The translations under genes were made by a program, and so were the position numbers. Positions 22,637 through 31,952 of a DNA stretch of 64,000 bases are shown here, in pieces (the stretch's first letter is position 1; every line of letters starts with the position of its first letter). The DNA comes from Elmis aenea (taxonomy: Eukaryota > Arthropoda > Insecta > Coleoptera > Elmidae), in contig OX393578.1 of NCBI GenBank assembly GCA_947652605.1, positions 54,009,415 to 54,073,414 on the forward strand, read 5' to 3'. Below the pieces are notes generated by a model, which had not been told where the DNA came from, did not search any database, and saw nothing but the letters and a program-made list of their open reading frames with translations.

Positions 22637-23921
22637 GGGGAGACCGGGGATAAAAGTAACACGGGTAGGTTGTAACAGTACCTATAGTTTCTTTAATTTT
22701 TGTTTTATATCGCCCTAAACGCTTTTGCAATGTTGAGTTACATCCAGCTCCCTACCTACATTGCTAGTTTTCATCTGTCATAGAGGTTAACTTTTTGCCA
22801 GCCAGAGTCACTATTTTCCGCCTAAAAGTTACTGCGTTGTCTCATCCGTCGAGTAACTTTTAGGCGATCTCTAAAATAGGAACAAAAAAGTACTTATATT
22901 ATTTTGTTCTAAATTTAGTTGGCTATTGGTGGATGCAATACAATTTGACGTTAGAATCGTGGTTAATTGTGGATTCCCTGAATTTTTTTTTGTGTACACT
23001 TGGGATCAAAAGTAACAAAGTGTTACAACCAATCCCAAATAATGTTTTCACTTGCAAATGTTCACTCTTAGCACATAATTAGTGGCTTCCTTCGTAGATG
23101 AGAATATACAAGAGTTGTCGGAATAATTTTCCAGTTTGTTGTATCTTTTTGATTCACATTTTTAGATATGTAGGTACTTAAACAATCTTGGCAAACCTGG
23201 TAACTGCAGTCCCAAATTATTAAATTATAAAACTCAGTATATAATATCGGTTTAATGATGGAAATGTATGTAAAGCTAAATCATTTCTTAAAAAGCATTT
23301 TAAATTATAAAACCTATGTAAATTGGTAAGATCTGGTACTTTTGGTTTTCCTACCAGCCGCCATTGTTTTTATTCTATTACCTTAATATTTATAACTTAA
23401 TATAAACAGAGCTTTAACCAACCCAACTTAACCTGACCCTCTTTTACTGATTTAATGAATGACGGTCAGTTTAAGGGCGGTTAGATTTTTTAAAAATAAA
23501 ACAAACAGTTATTATGATCCAGTATAAATTTAATAATTTGGGACCGCCCTTACCTCGTAGGCCATACTGTTCACTTATCATTTTGTATTGTACCAAAGAT
23601 ATATTTTTTCATTTTGCTAATGTGTATTTTTGAATAAAATATTAATTTTGTTGATGAATACTAATATAATTTACCCACTACTTATGAGCTGTGTAAATTA
23701 TTTTGCCGTTACAACTTACCCCAATCATTGTTACTTTTAGCCCCAACGTTGAAATTTTTTTTTTTCTAACAGTTGCTTTACGAAACACACGAAATAAATA
23801 TCTTGGAAGCAAGACAAATGTCCAATCTATCATTAAACCAATTTGGATGTAAAAAAATTGTAATAATCTATGAGAAATTAAATAAAAACAAAAAAATGTT
23901 ACTTTTATCCCCGGTTTCCCC
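22637..23921. mobile_element. Pogo-like MITE (family P2) with TA duplication
   Basis: Ends GGGGAGACCGGGGATAAAAG (left) and the inverted counterpart TTTTATCCCCGGTTTCCCC; TA at 22635-22636 and 23922-23923. Motifs around GTTACTTTTA/TAAAAGTAAC and CCCC recur inside both ends (22826, 22860, 23009, 23705, 23731). No recognisable transposase remains. A smaller MITE is nested at 23203-23550. A related single end is at 55753. Confidence 0.75.
23203..23550. mobile_element. 348-bp TA-flanked MITE nested in the pogo-like element
   Basis: Left ACTGCAGTCCCAAATTATTA and right (reverse strand) AGGGCGGTCCCAAATTATTA share TCCCAAATTATTAAATT exactly; TA flanks both sides. No coding sequence. Confidence 0.6.
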
Positions 23922-24183
23922 TACTAATAAAAATAATACTTCATGTACATTTATTACTAATTGTATACAAAACAATCTTTACTTGTGAAATACACCGCGC
24001 CGTATCGTGTTTTGACCAGGTTTTTGCCGACGTAAGATCGAATCCCGTCCAAGTAATTTTTTTTTTTTTTTAAATGGTAATATGTGCTTGTACTTAAAAT
24101 TTGGCGTTAGATCTGCAAGGTCCTAAATAGTAACTGTGCAAAATTTGGTCCCGATCGGTCAACGGACCTAGGATTGTATAGCG

Positions 24184-24220
24184 AACAAACAAACAAACAA
24201 ACAAACACACAAACAAACAA
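24184..24220 (+). repeat. (CAAA)n microsatellite
   Basis: About nine CAAA/CACA units forming the tail of the retroelement-like repeat that precedes it. Confidence 0.8.
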
Positions 24221-24240
24221 GCTCTTTTATATATATAGAT

Positions 24241-24840
24241 TAAGATTACTCATAAAAAAAAGTGTAGTCAGATTGCAACTGATTGAAAATAACCAAACAC
24301 TGATCAATATACATAGAGTAAAAAGTCGGTCAAATAATCGCGCAGTTATAAGGTCACTTTATTTCAATTTTGTAATATTTCTCTTTTAATATCTATTTCA
24401 GTTAATAATCTTTGCATTCTAAGTTAATCATTTTCCATTTTGCGAAAAACGATAAACTTAAAAGTAACCTTGTATTTTATTGCCAAATATTTGTTTATCA
24501 CGTAATAAATTTATTAGCTCAGACTTTTTGATCGCACCTCTTAAACGTGTAAAAAATTCTTTTTTTTAATTCCAAATTTAATTAGGTAACATTCTCATGC
24601 AAAATAGATCAACCAAATTTGTACCAGCGATATTACATACAATTCGAATAATAAAAAATTCGTATGTTCCTTTATTTCGAGTATTATAGCATTTTTTAAA
24701 TGAAATCGTAAATTTTTATTTCTTGCGTATCGTAAATAATTTTATGGGCCCATTAAATTTTTTTATTCATAAGATCTCCGTTTTATAAGGTAAAAGACCT
24801 TGTTGCATTAATTAGGTAATAATTGGATACAAATAAATAT
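24241..24840. other. No recognisable gene
   Basis: AT-rich interval between the retroelement tail and the piggyBac-like fragment. No motif seen. Confidence 0.5.
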
Positions 24841-24844
24841 GTGT

Positions 24845-25080
24845 ACCTACACAAAACTCACACAGCAAAATAAACACTTGCGTTTTTAGAACATAAGCAT
24901 TAGAACCGTTACAAAGAATCCAAATTTTAATTCTGTATTTAGCTGGTTTGCTGGGAATATATTGTTTGAATGGACAGCGTCCCCTAAAGCCAACCAGTTG
25001 CTTATTCACAATTACATTACCTCCAGGATTGTATAATTTTGGCAGTATTTTAACCCGCTTTTCATAAAATATATGTCCTC
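24845..25080 (-). pseudogene. piggyBac-like transposase fragment
   Basis: Read from 25080 to 24845 the minus strand gives LPKLYNPGGNVIVNKQLVGF, directly followed by RGRCPFKQYIPSKPAKYRIK and IWILCNGSNAYVL. This is the conserved central block of piggyBac-type (DDE_Tnp_1_7) transposases: consensus YTPG..L.IDEQLV.FRGRCPF.QYIPSKPAKYGIK. The catalytic aspartate of the IDEQ motif is replaced (VNKQ), so the copy is dead. Neighbouring sequence to about 25200 may be more of the gene but is too decayed. No TTAA termini paired. Confidence 0.85.
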
Positions 25081-25877
25081 AATGTACCTACTGCAATCCA
25101 ACTTCTCCCAATCATTGCCGTAGACTCTTTCACCCTCAACATTGGTCTTATTTGTTCAGATTTGCAGAGCTGGTTGCTCATCGATTTGATACAAGAAGCT
25201 ATTGTAGACCTTAGAAATCATGTTTGAATTTGTTACTGTTAGATATTAATAAAATGAATAATCACTAGTTTCAAACAAAATGATTATAGTAGGGTAACTG
25301 CTATAGTTATTGGCCCCCTTAAGCAAAATTTCATATTGCAAGTGAGATAATTAATTAATTTTTCGATATTAAAATATAAAAACTGAACTGTGGTGTAGAC
25401 CAATAAAGTTATTTTCATAACTAAAATTCGAATTTGATGTATCATAAGTTTTTAATAGTAAAAATTAATTATTTTTAAAACAATACGCTGTTTGTAGTTA
25501 TTGGCATGTCTTTCGTAGTTATTGGCCCTGCATGTACCAGTTATTGGCATTCATAATAATTGTTACTTCTTTTCAAAATTTCTCACAAAATAATAACAAT
25601 ATTTATTGTTTTCTTGTAACTGAGCATTTAAAGATACCAGAGAAAATAATTCCTAATAAATAAATAGGGTTTGGTTACACCAAATTTTATTTTAACTAAA
25701 AGTAAATTCTATTATAAACTTGTCTTTTACATAAAGGCTAATAGGGTTACTAAAAATATCATATTTGAACACTGTAAAAATAAATTCTTTTTTCTATTTC
25801 AAAGTTTCAGTCTTACACTTTTCTTCTTTTTTCTTATTTACACAGTCTTTGATTGACATGTTTTACATGTGAATACG

Positions 25878-26198
25878 TTATCCGATTTTTTTTTGTATTT
25901 TAATATAGGTACATCTCAGGTGATAATTTCTGCAACATGTGTTACATGTTATTCCAAAATTGTTGCTATTAATATTATAGCAACAAGTAAAACATATACC
26001 AAAGACAATTTTGTTATTTAAAAATTCGTTTTGAATATTGTTTTCATTAGGTTGTTCCTCAACCTCTTGGTCAATATCAAAACTTTTAAATAAATCTTTG
26101 TCATGAACTTCTCTCTTCTTTTCTATGATTACTTTAATATTTTTACTATTATCACTCAATTTAATTATTGGCAATTTTAAATTATCACTTATTAGCAC
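25878..26198 (-). pseudogene. C-terminal part of pogo-like transposase with PHD-like finger
   Basis: The 106-codon frame has an acidic linker (DIDQEVEEQPNENNIQNE) and then CFTCCYNINSNNFGITCNTC followed by CRNYHLRCTYI. The Cx2C...Cx2C..HxxC spacing is that of the finger closing the other pogo-like transposases here. It ends at 25878 by running into the subterminal repeats. Homologous but more broken sequence sits at 62700-62950 in copy B. Confidence 0.6.
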
Positions 26199-26279
26199 AT
26201 TTGATACTATTTGAACTTTGTTTGATTTTTGTTTAAGTAATTTTAGTTTTTTTATTCTTTTCTTATCTTATTGCTATGG

Positions 26280-26660
26280 GCGGATGCCGCGACAAGAATG
26301 ACTTAAACCATCCTTTTCCAGGTGTATTGGTTTTGAACAAGGTTTCTCTTTTAGAATCCTCTAGAAACTTTTTAACGGATAGCTTGATATCGTCAAACTG
26401 TTGGAAAAACCTTTTTTTTTCTGCTTTCTTCTAGCCAGGCCACAATTATAGCTTCTTTGGAATGAGTCAGTACTGAAGAAGGACCATGGCGTTCTTTAAC
26501 AAATTTTTCGCAAAGGCGGAACTGCGATGTGGCCCTAGGAACATTATACATCTTCGAAGCTTCTCGTTTAGATATTCCATTTTTACAGCCTCTAATGGTC
26601 TAATGCTTGTTCAATATCGTTCTTATTGTATTTTTTTTTTATAAAAACAACTTCGTTTTA
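26280..26660 (-). pseudogene. N-terminal DNA-binding part of pogo-like transposase
   Basis: Minus-strand reading gives, through frameshifts, segments like VKFLEDSKRETLFKTNTPGK, then GWFKSFLSRHPP, the CENP-B-type HTH signature (GW...FL.RHP). Upstream is a psq-type HTH equivalent to the clean one at 62254-62478. It is followed at once by the C-terminal region at 26240-25878, so the DDE catalytic domain is deleted. Confidence 0.55.
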
Positions 26661-27631
26661 CTTTTGGCATTTTCAGGAAATTTACAATTTAAATTTGCCG
26701 GTAAATTTTACACTGTGTATAGTTATTGGCATACAATACTTTAGTTATTGACCACGGTTAATAACTGAATCTAGGCAGAATTCAGGTGTACTAGTTATTG
26801 GCCGCCTATGCCAATAACTATAGTTTTTCAGATTTTTATGATCCAATTGTTAGCCGCCCTTTAAATAAATCGATTATTGCAACTGTAGCCACAGAATTAT
26901 GTATTTTTGTCACTTTATAGTGTAATAAGGTTATAGAGTTTGTAATATTATTTTGCCAACCAATAATTGATAATAAAATAAGCTATTCAAAATTGACACT
27001 CACCTTATTAAGGTGTTCACGTTCACCGCGCCCTTTCTTATTTGTGACTGCAACGTGCTCTAGATAAATATGATTTTTTATTTTTGTTACCAACACTATT
27101 ACAAAATAAGTTACTAGTTTTAAACCAAAATGATTAAAGTTTGCAAACCAATAAACAGAATCCCCTAAATTTATTTAGAATTGTTATTATATGCGATTAA
27201 ATGCAGACTATGCCAATAACTACACTAAGGCCAATAACTGTAGCAGTTACCCTACTACAATTTTAAAAGTTATATATAGGAAGGTCGCCGGGATTGGACC
27301 GGTTCCTCAATTGGACCGACCACGTCAATTTTGGCAGTTTATTGACGTTTATCGTAGAATTCTACTTTATTAAAAAGAACACGTGCACGGCTCAAGTTAG
27401 GCATATGCAATTTCATACGTCAACTCGTACACCAAGGTAGGGGAGACCGGTATCAATTGTAACAAGGGTCAAATGTAACAGTCAAAATAACAGCACCACC
27501 TTTTTGGTAAAAACATAAGTTGTATCGTGGTAAAGTAGTGTACTGTGATCTACTATAACTGTGCGAGATGTCATGTGTTTACATCAAAGCGACCGTGAGT
27601 ACAGGGGGTGAAAAATTTTTAGTCCTCTAAC

Positions 27632-27914
27632 GTAAGTAATTTGCTTCAACTTATTTCATTAATGATAAATTTATGTTTGTTTTTGCGTTCCGATTGATAG
27701 TGTCATTGAAATAAGCATGCTTTTTAATAAGATAACCAAAAATTTGTTTGTAGTTATTTTGATATTTAGACGGTTACAGTTAATAAACAATGAAGAACAA
27801 GCACTTGGTGGCGATTGTAACACTTTTCAAGGTGTCAATTGTAACATGTTACATTTGACACCTGGCTTCAACATTTACGAGATAAATGTGTCTGTAACGC
27901 CCTTGTCTTTGCAG
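27632..27914 (+). promoter_or_regulatory. Possible 5' UTR intron of the pogo-like transposase
   Basis: A donor-like CGTAAGTAAT at 27631 and an acceptor-like CCTTGTCTTTGCAG ending at 27914 lie upstream of the preferred ATG at 27927. The region between is open in one frame from 27717, but its translation has no family resemblance. An intron is inferred from splice-site appearance only. Confidence 0.4.
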
Positions 27915-27926
27915 CTATGTAGCAAA

Positions 27927-29688
27927 ATGGTGAAACCTCGCCATAGAAAAACACACCGAGGGGGGGAGATTCCTCAGGCCTTATTCCATGAGGCTGCAGA
28001 TAAAATAATAAATGAAAATGCCACAATAAGAGAAACAGCACGAGAATATGGGATGTGCCATGTAACTCTGCAACGTTTTGTTAAAACTTTAAGAAAAAAT
28101 ATGGTCCCAAAAATGGGATACAATCCTCATAATAGAGTATTTACAAAACAACAAGAAAAAGAACTATGTGATTACTGCGAGAGCTCTGCTAAACTCTATT
28201 ATGGACTTTCACCTAAAAATCTGCGAACATTAGCCTACGTTTGCAAAACAGAATCACTGTAATTACCCTGGGACATGGGACACCGCCGAAACAGCGAGTG
28301 CAGACTGGTTGACAGCATTTCTCAAACGAAACCCCAAATTATCAATACGGACTCCTGAATCAACTAGTCTTGGCCGGGCAATGAACTTTAATGAGGAGAA
28401 TGTCAATAAATTTTTTGATAATCTAGCAAATGTATTGGAAAGATTTGAGTTTCAACCTAATAACATCTACAATGTGGATGAAACCGGCTGCACAACTGTT
28501 CAAAAACCTAACAAAGTTATTGCTAAAAAGGGGATCAAACAGGTTGGAGCCATAACTTCTCAGGAGGGGGAAACTTTGATAACAATATGTTTGGCAGTGA
28601 ATGCACTTGGAAATACCATACCTCCTATGTTTGTGTTCCCTTTGAAACGGTACCATGAACACTTTGTAAGAGACGGTCCACAACAATGTATTGGAACCGG
28701 AAACAAAAGTGGTTGGATGCAGAAAGAAGATTTCTTGATTTTTGTGAAACATTTTGCAAAGTACGCTAAACCAAGTGCAGAAAACAGAGTTCTACTTATC
28801 CTGGACAATCACAGCTCTCATCTGTTTATACCTTTGATAGAGTTCTGCAGGTCCAATTATATAACATTGCTATCATTTCCGCCACATACGTCACACAAGT
28901 TACAGCCACTGGATCGGGGTGTTTTCGGGCCATTCAAAACATTTTTTAATACTGAATGTGACCAGTGGATGAAAATGCATCCAGGAAAACGAATGACAGT
29001 GTACGATATAGCAGGATTAGTACGAGAAGCTTTGCCCCTCGCAGTTGCTCCAAAAAATATAAGTTCAGGATTCAGATGTTCCGGAATATGGCCTTTCAAT
29101 CGCAATGTTTTCACTCCGTATGAATTCGCTCCTTGCAGTGTTACTGATAGACCACTGGAAGTTCAAATGGATGAACCTTCACCTAGCATCTCAGTGGAAA
29201 CTCATGTTGCTGAACCTTTACCAAGCACATCGAGAGCTTTATCTACACCATCGCCTCCGTTAGTTCCCGACATTTTAACGTCGCCTACAGCTCCTTTAAA
29301 ACGCACACCTGAGCAGATTCGTCCTTTTCCTAAGGCGGATTTTACGAAACCGAAAACATCAGGGAGGGTTAAAGGAAAAACAGCCGTGCTTACAGATACA
29401 CCCGAAAATACTATTATAGAGCTACGGTACAACAAAAAAAAAGCGGCATTTGCAAAAAAACAGGTTTTGATTAAGAAGAAAACCAAAACAACTTTAAAGA
29501 AGGCGAGAAAAGAATCTTCTTCTGAAGAGGAAGAAGATACTATATGTCTGGTTTGCTGTGGTGCTTACAGCCAAAGTAAGGAAGACTGGCTTCAGTGTAG
29601 GCAATGCAAGGGATGGGCCCACTCTTCCTGTGCAAACAATAATGTTTTATTTGTTTGCAAGAATTGTGACTCAGAATATTCCGACTAA
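27927..29688 (+). pseudogene. Pogo-like (DDE_1) transposase, one frameshift
   Basis: The start at 27927 (MVKPRHRKTHRGGEIPQALF) is chosen because the psq-type HTH begins there: AADKIINENATIRETAREYG, then VTLQRFVK. A frameshift near 28230 (before TFAKQNH) moves the reading frame. Afterwards come the CENP-B-type ADWLTAFLKRNPKLSIRTPE and then the DDE_1 core. The core has catalytic aspartates in YNVDETG (D57 of the frame beginning at 28309), LLILDNHSSH (D166) and LQPLDRGVFGPFK (D202), giving DD35D spacing. A long low-complexity linker (about 235-410), rich in S, P and K, leads to a C-terminal finger (ICLVCCGAY..., CRQCKGWAHSSC, CKNC; 414-455). Family role: cut-and-paste transposition at TA. Apart from the frameshift I see no stop, so recent activity, or a relative supplying a correct copy, is plausible. 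Confidence 0.85.
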
Positions 29689-30317
29689 TTTCTGTTTACA
29701 AGTATTTTTCGTTGTCTTTATTTAATTTGTTGTTATTTGTTATCAACAATTTGGCCTCAGAATATTTTGGCTAATTTATTAGAAGTTATGTTTGTTTTCT
29801 TAGTTTTATTTGTTTTTTATTCTTATCCATAATTCGAATTGAAGCTAATAAGTTTTTGTTTATTATTTACATTGTTTGTATAAATGACATTGTTTTATTG
29901 TTCTCAACAATTTATATTAATAAATTTCTTTCTTTAGCGTCTAAATATTTTACTAAATTTACGTTACAACTGTTGAAATTGATGTTACAATTGACACTAC
30001 AAATGTTACATTTGACACCAGTACGGTGTCATTAGTAACAATTTGAGGTACCTATAAAAATATTTTTTTTATATAAAAGGTTATTTTTTTTTGCAAAATA
30101 TAAAGATGTCAGCATAAGCCCTAAACATAAGACTGTGCCACAGTATTTTTTTCAGAGGGCTTGTGTGGTCCAATAAACGAAAAAAAAAATCGATTAAAAT
30201 TCAATTTTTGTTACAATTGATACCGGTCTCCCCTACTTGTTTCCGTCAATAAACTGCCAAAATTGACGTGGTCCAATTGAGGAACCGATCCAATCCCGGC
30301 GACCTTCCCCTATAATA

Positions 30318-30530
30318 TTCCACATAAGGGCCATATTGACCCGAGGTATACATCTGTATACATTTTTCTTACCATGAACGACAGAATAATTTTTAAAAAA
30401 TAATTTGGGTAGTGATACATTACAGTAAATAAACAAAGTCATAAAATATTAATGAAAAATTTTAAAAGACACAAAAATATAAGGGACCTACTTTTAAAAT
30501 GGGTCATATTGACCCGAGGGAGGCTTTTTT
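30318..30530. repeat. Direct repeat resembling piggyBac-like ends
   Basis: CATATTGACCCGAGG occurs at about 30332 and again at 30507 in the same orientation, each preceded by GGGC or GGGT. CCTCGGGTCAATATGACCC-type ends are known from piggyBac-like elements, but no TTAA pair or inverted partner is visible here. Confidence 0.35.
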
Positions 30531-31234
30531 TTTAAAGAAAGATTTATGCCACTAATTCAAATATTACCTGATCAAATCACGTGTCTTGTAGTAAATAATG
30601 ATGAATAATAAATGGATAACATTTATAATGGCAGTTACAAAGTAGCTCTAAATTACTGCTAATTCTGTAGTACATGAAAGTAAGTATCTTTCTTCAAGAA
30701 AGTGAAATAGGTCGGATTACTTTTGCGAATGAACTCAAATTGAAATTATTGTGCCCAATGAAGCAAAGTAATTGATGCAAATTATTAGCCCCATTACGGC
30801 AAATCTTAAAATCCAATCGACGGACGAATCTAAAAAACAGTTAATTCAAAATTCACTACGAGGCAAGCGGTACACTTAATCATACAATTTTCATATAATT
30901 GATTTAAAATCTTAATACTCAACGAATTAGTTTACGTTACAAATAAAGACTAAAAACTAGATTAAGCCAGAAATAGAGTTCGTTGAAAATTCAATGAGAA
31001 CTAAAGTAATTATGTTTCGGGTCGCTTACATAAAAATATCCTATTTCGTATTTCATTTTTGTGGCAATATTTCTCAGGTTTTATTAGATATATAGCAGCT
31101 ACGGTTCATAAACGATAACCCACAGAAACCAAATAAAACAGCTCGGAACTAATACTGCAGTGTAACACATGTAATTTAGAATTCGCCTTTGAAAGTAGCA
31201 AAATACCGAGGCAAAACTATTCGTACCTAATATA
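30531..31234. other. No recognisable gene
   Basis: AT-rich. No coding motif or terminal repeat seen. Confidence 0.5.
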
Positions 31235-31952
31235 CCGGGTGTAACTGAAATCAGGCTCACCCCCTTTTTTCTTTTTAGTTTTGAATTTAGACAAAAGAAA
31301 TTTTAGACATGTAATATGTGCAAAAAACTGGATTATTTGAACATGGGTACACTTTTGTTTCACTTCCGGTTTCGCCGGAAATGGCCATAACTTTGTTATT
31401 TTAAATGGAACACCCTGTATATTTTTACATTTTTGGAAAGAGGTAGTGATTTTGGACACAACTGCACTATTTTGGTTAATTTTTATAACCTCAAATAATT
31501 TTTGAAACAAAATTTAGTTTTTAATTAAGTGTGCCGTGACCGGCATAAATGAATTTTTATTGTGTCAACAATTGTCCAAAAAACGTTTTTGTAAATTTTA
31601 ATTGACATTTGGGCTGCTTTAATAGACCTTAAAGGTTGCGAAATTGGTTTTTTGACAAAAAGTCCATTTTTTTAAATGGAACGATGGTGGCTCATGCGGG
31701 TATTTAAATAGAGTATTTTCTGACGAGTTCAACAATACCAATAACTTGGTATTTTTATTAGGAGCAGGCATTAAAATTTCAAATTATTGTTAAGATTTTG
31801 GGAAGATATCCTAATAATCATAGTTGACTCTGCTCAATGGCAACAAAACAAATGCTCATTGTTGTTGACAACTGTCAAAATAGTCTTTATTAAACGGCTG
31901 GTTTTTTCATTGTGATTTTCTTAATTTAGAATAATCAATATAAAATACAAGT

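Larger units (their letters stand above)
22420..24240 (+). mobile_element. Non-LTR/SINE-like repeat with (CAAA)n tail, split by a pogo-like insertion
   Basis: Starts near ACCCGGCGTTGCACGGGCG (22432), a sequence seen at the head of many invertebrate retroelement 3' units. After the insertion (22637-23921) it continues with GATCGAATCCCGTCC (like a pol III B box, 24029), then TTTGGTCCCGATCGGTCAAC. It ends with a (CAAA)n tract and TTTTATATATATAGAT. Family not named with confidence. Confidence 0.45.
25292..27252. mobile_element. Pogo-like element (family P3), internally deleted copy A
   Basis: Ends GGGTAACTGCTATAGTTATT and the inverted counterpart AATAACTGTAGCAGTTACCC; TA flanks (25290-25291 and 27253-27254). 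TAGTTATTGGC occurs in many copies near both ends (25307, 25496, 25515, 25540, 26719, 26793 and, inverted, 26811, 27210, 27229). The minus strand keeps an HTH/CENP-B-type N-terminal part and a C-terminal finger with the DDE core deleted. Copy B is at 61604-63133 in the opposite orientation with the same internal architecture. Confidence 0.8.
27440..30233 (+). mobile_element. Pogo-like transposon (family P4), nearly complete
   Basis: Inverted ends GGGGAGACCGGTATCAATTG, TA at 27438-27439 and 30234-30235, length 2794 bp. One gene on the plus strand fills 27927-29688. GTTACAATTGACACC-type motifs recur beside both ends (27462, 27815, 27837, 27848, 29965, 29983, 30003, 30208). This is the youngest-looking element of its kind in the window: ends match closely and the gene has one apparent frameshift. 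Confidence 0.85.
27279..30310. mobile_element. Short hairpin MITE split by a pogo-like element
   Basis: GGAAGGTCGCCGGGATTGGA (27279) and its inverse near 30291-30310 are ends of one element. Inner inverted segments CACGTCAATTTTGGCAGTTT (27323) and CAATAAACTGCCAAAATTGA (30247) continue the match. Without the 2.8-kb insertion at 27440-30233 the MITE is only about 240 bp and nearly one hairpin. Flanks are TA-rich (TATA left, TATAA right), so TA target use is likely; the termini differ by two G residues. Confidence 0.7.

Noticed and set aside
28423..29486. Several minus-strand ORFs over the pogo-like gene
   Set aside because: Antisense shadows of a well-supported transposase.
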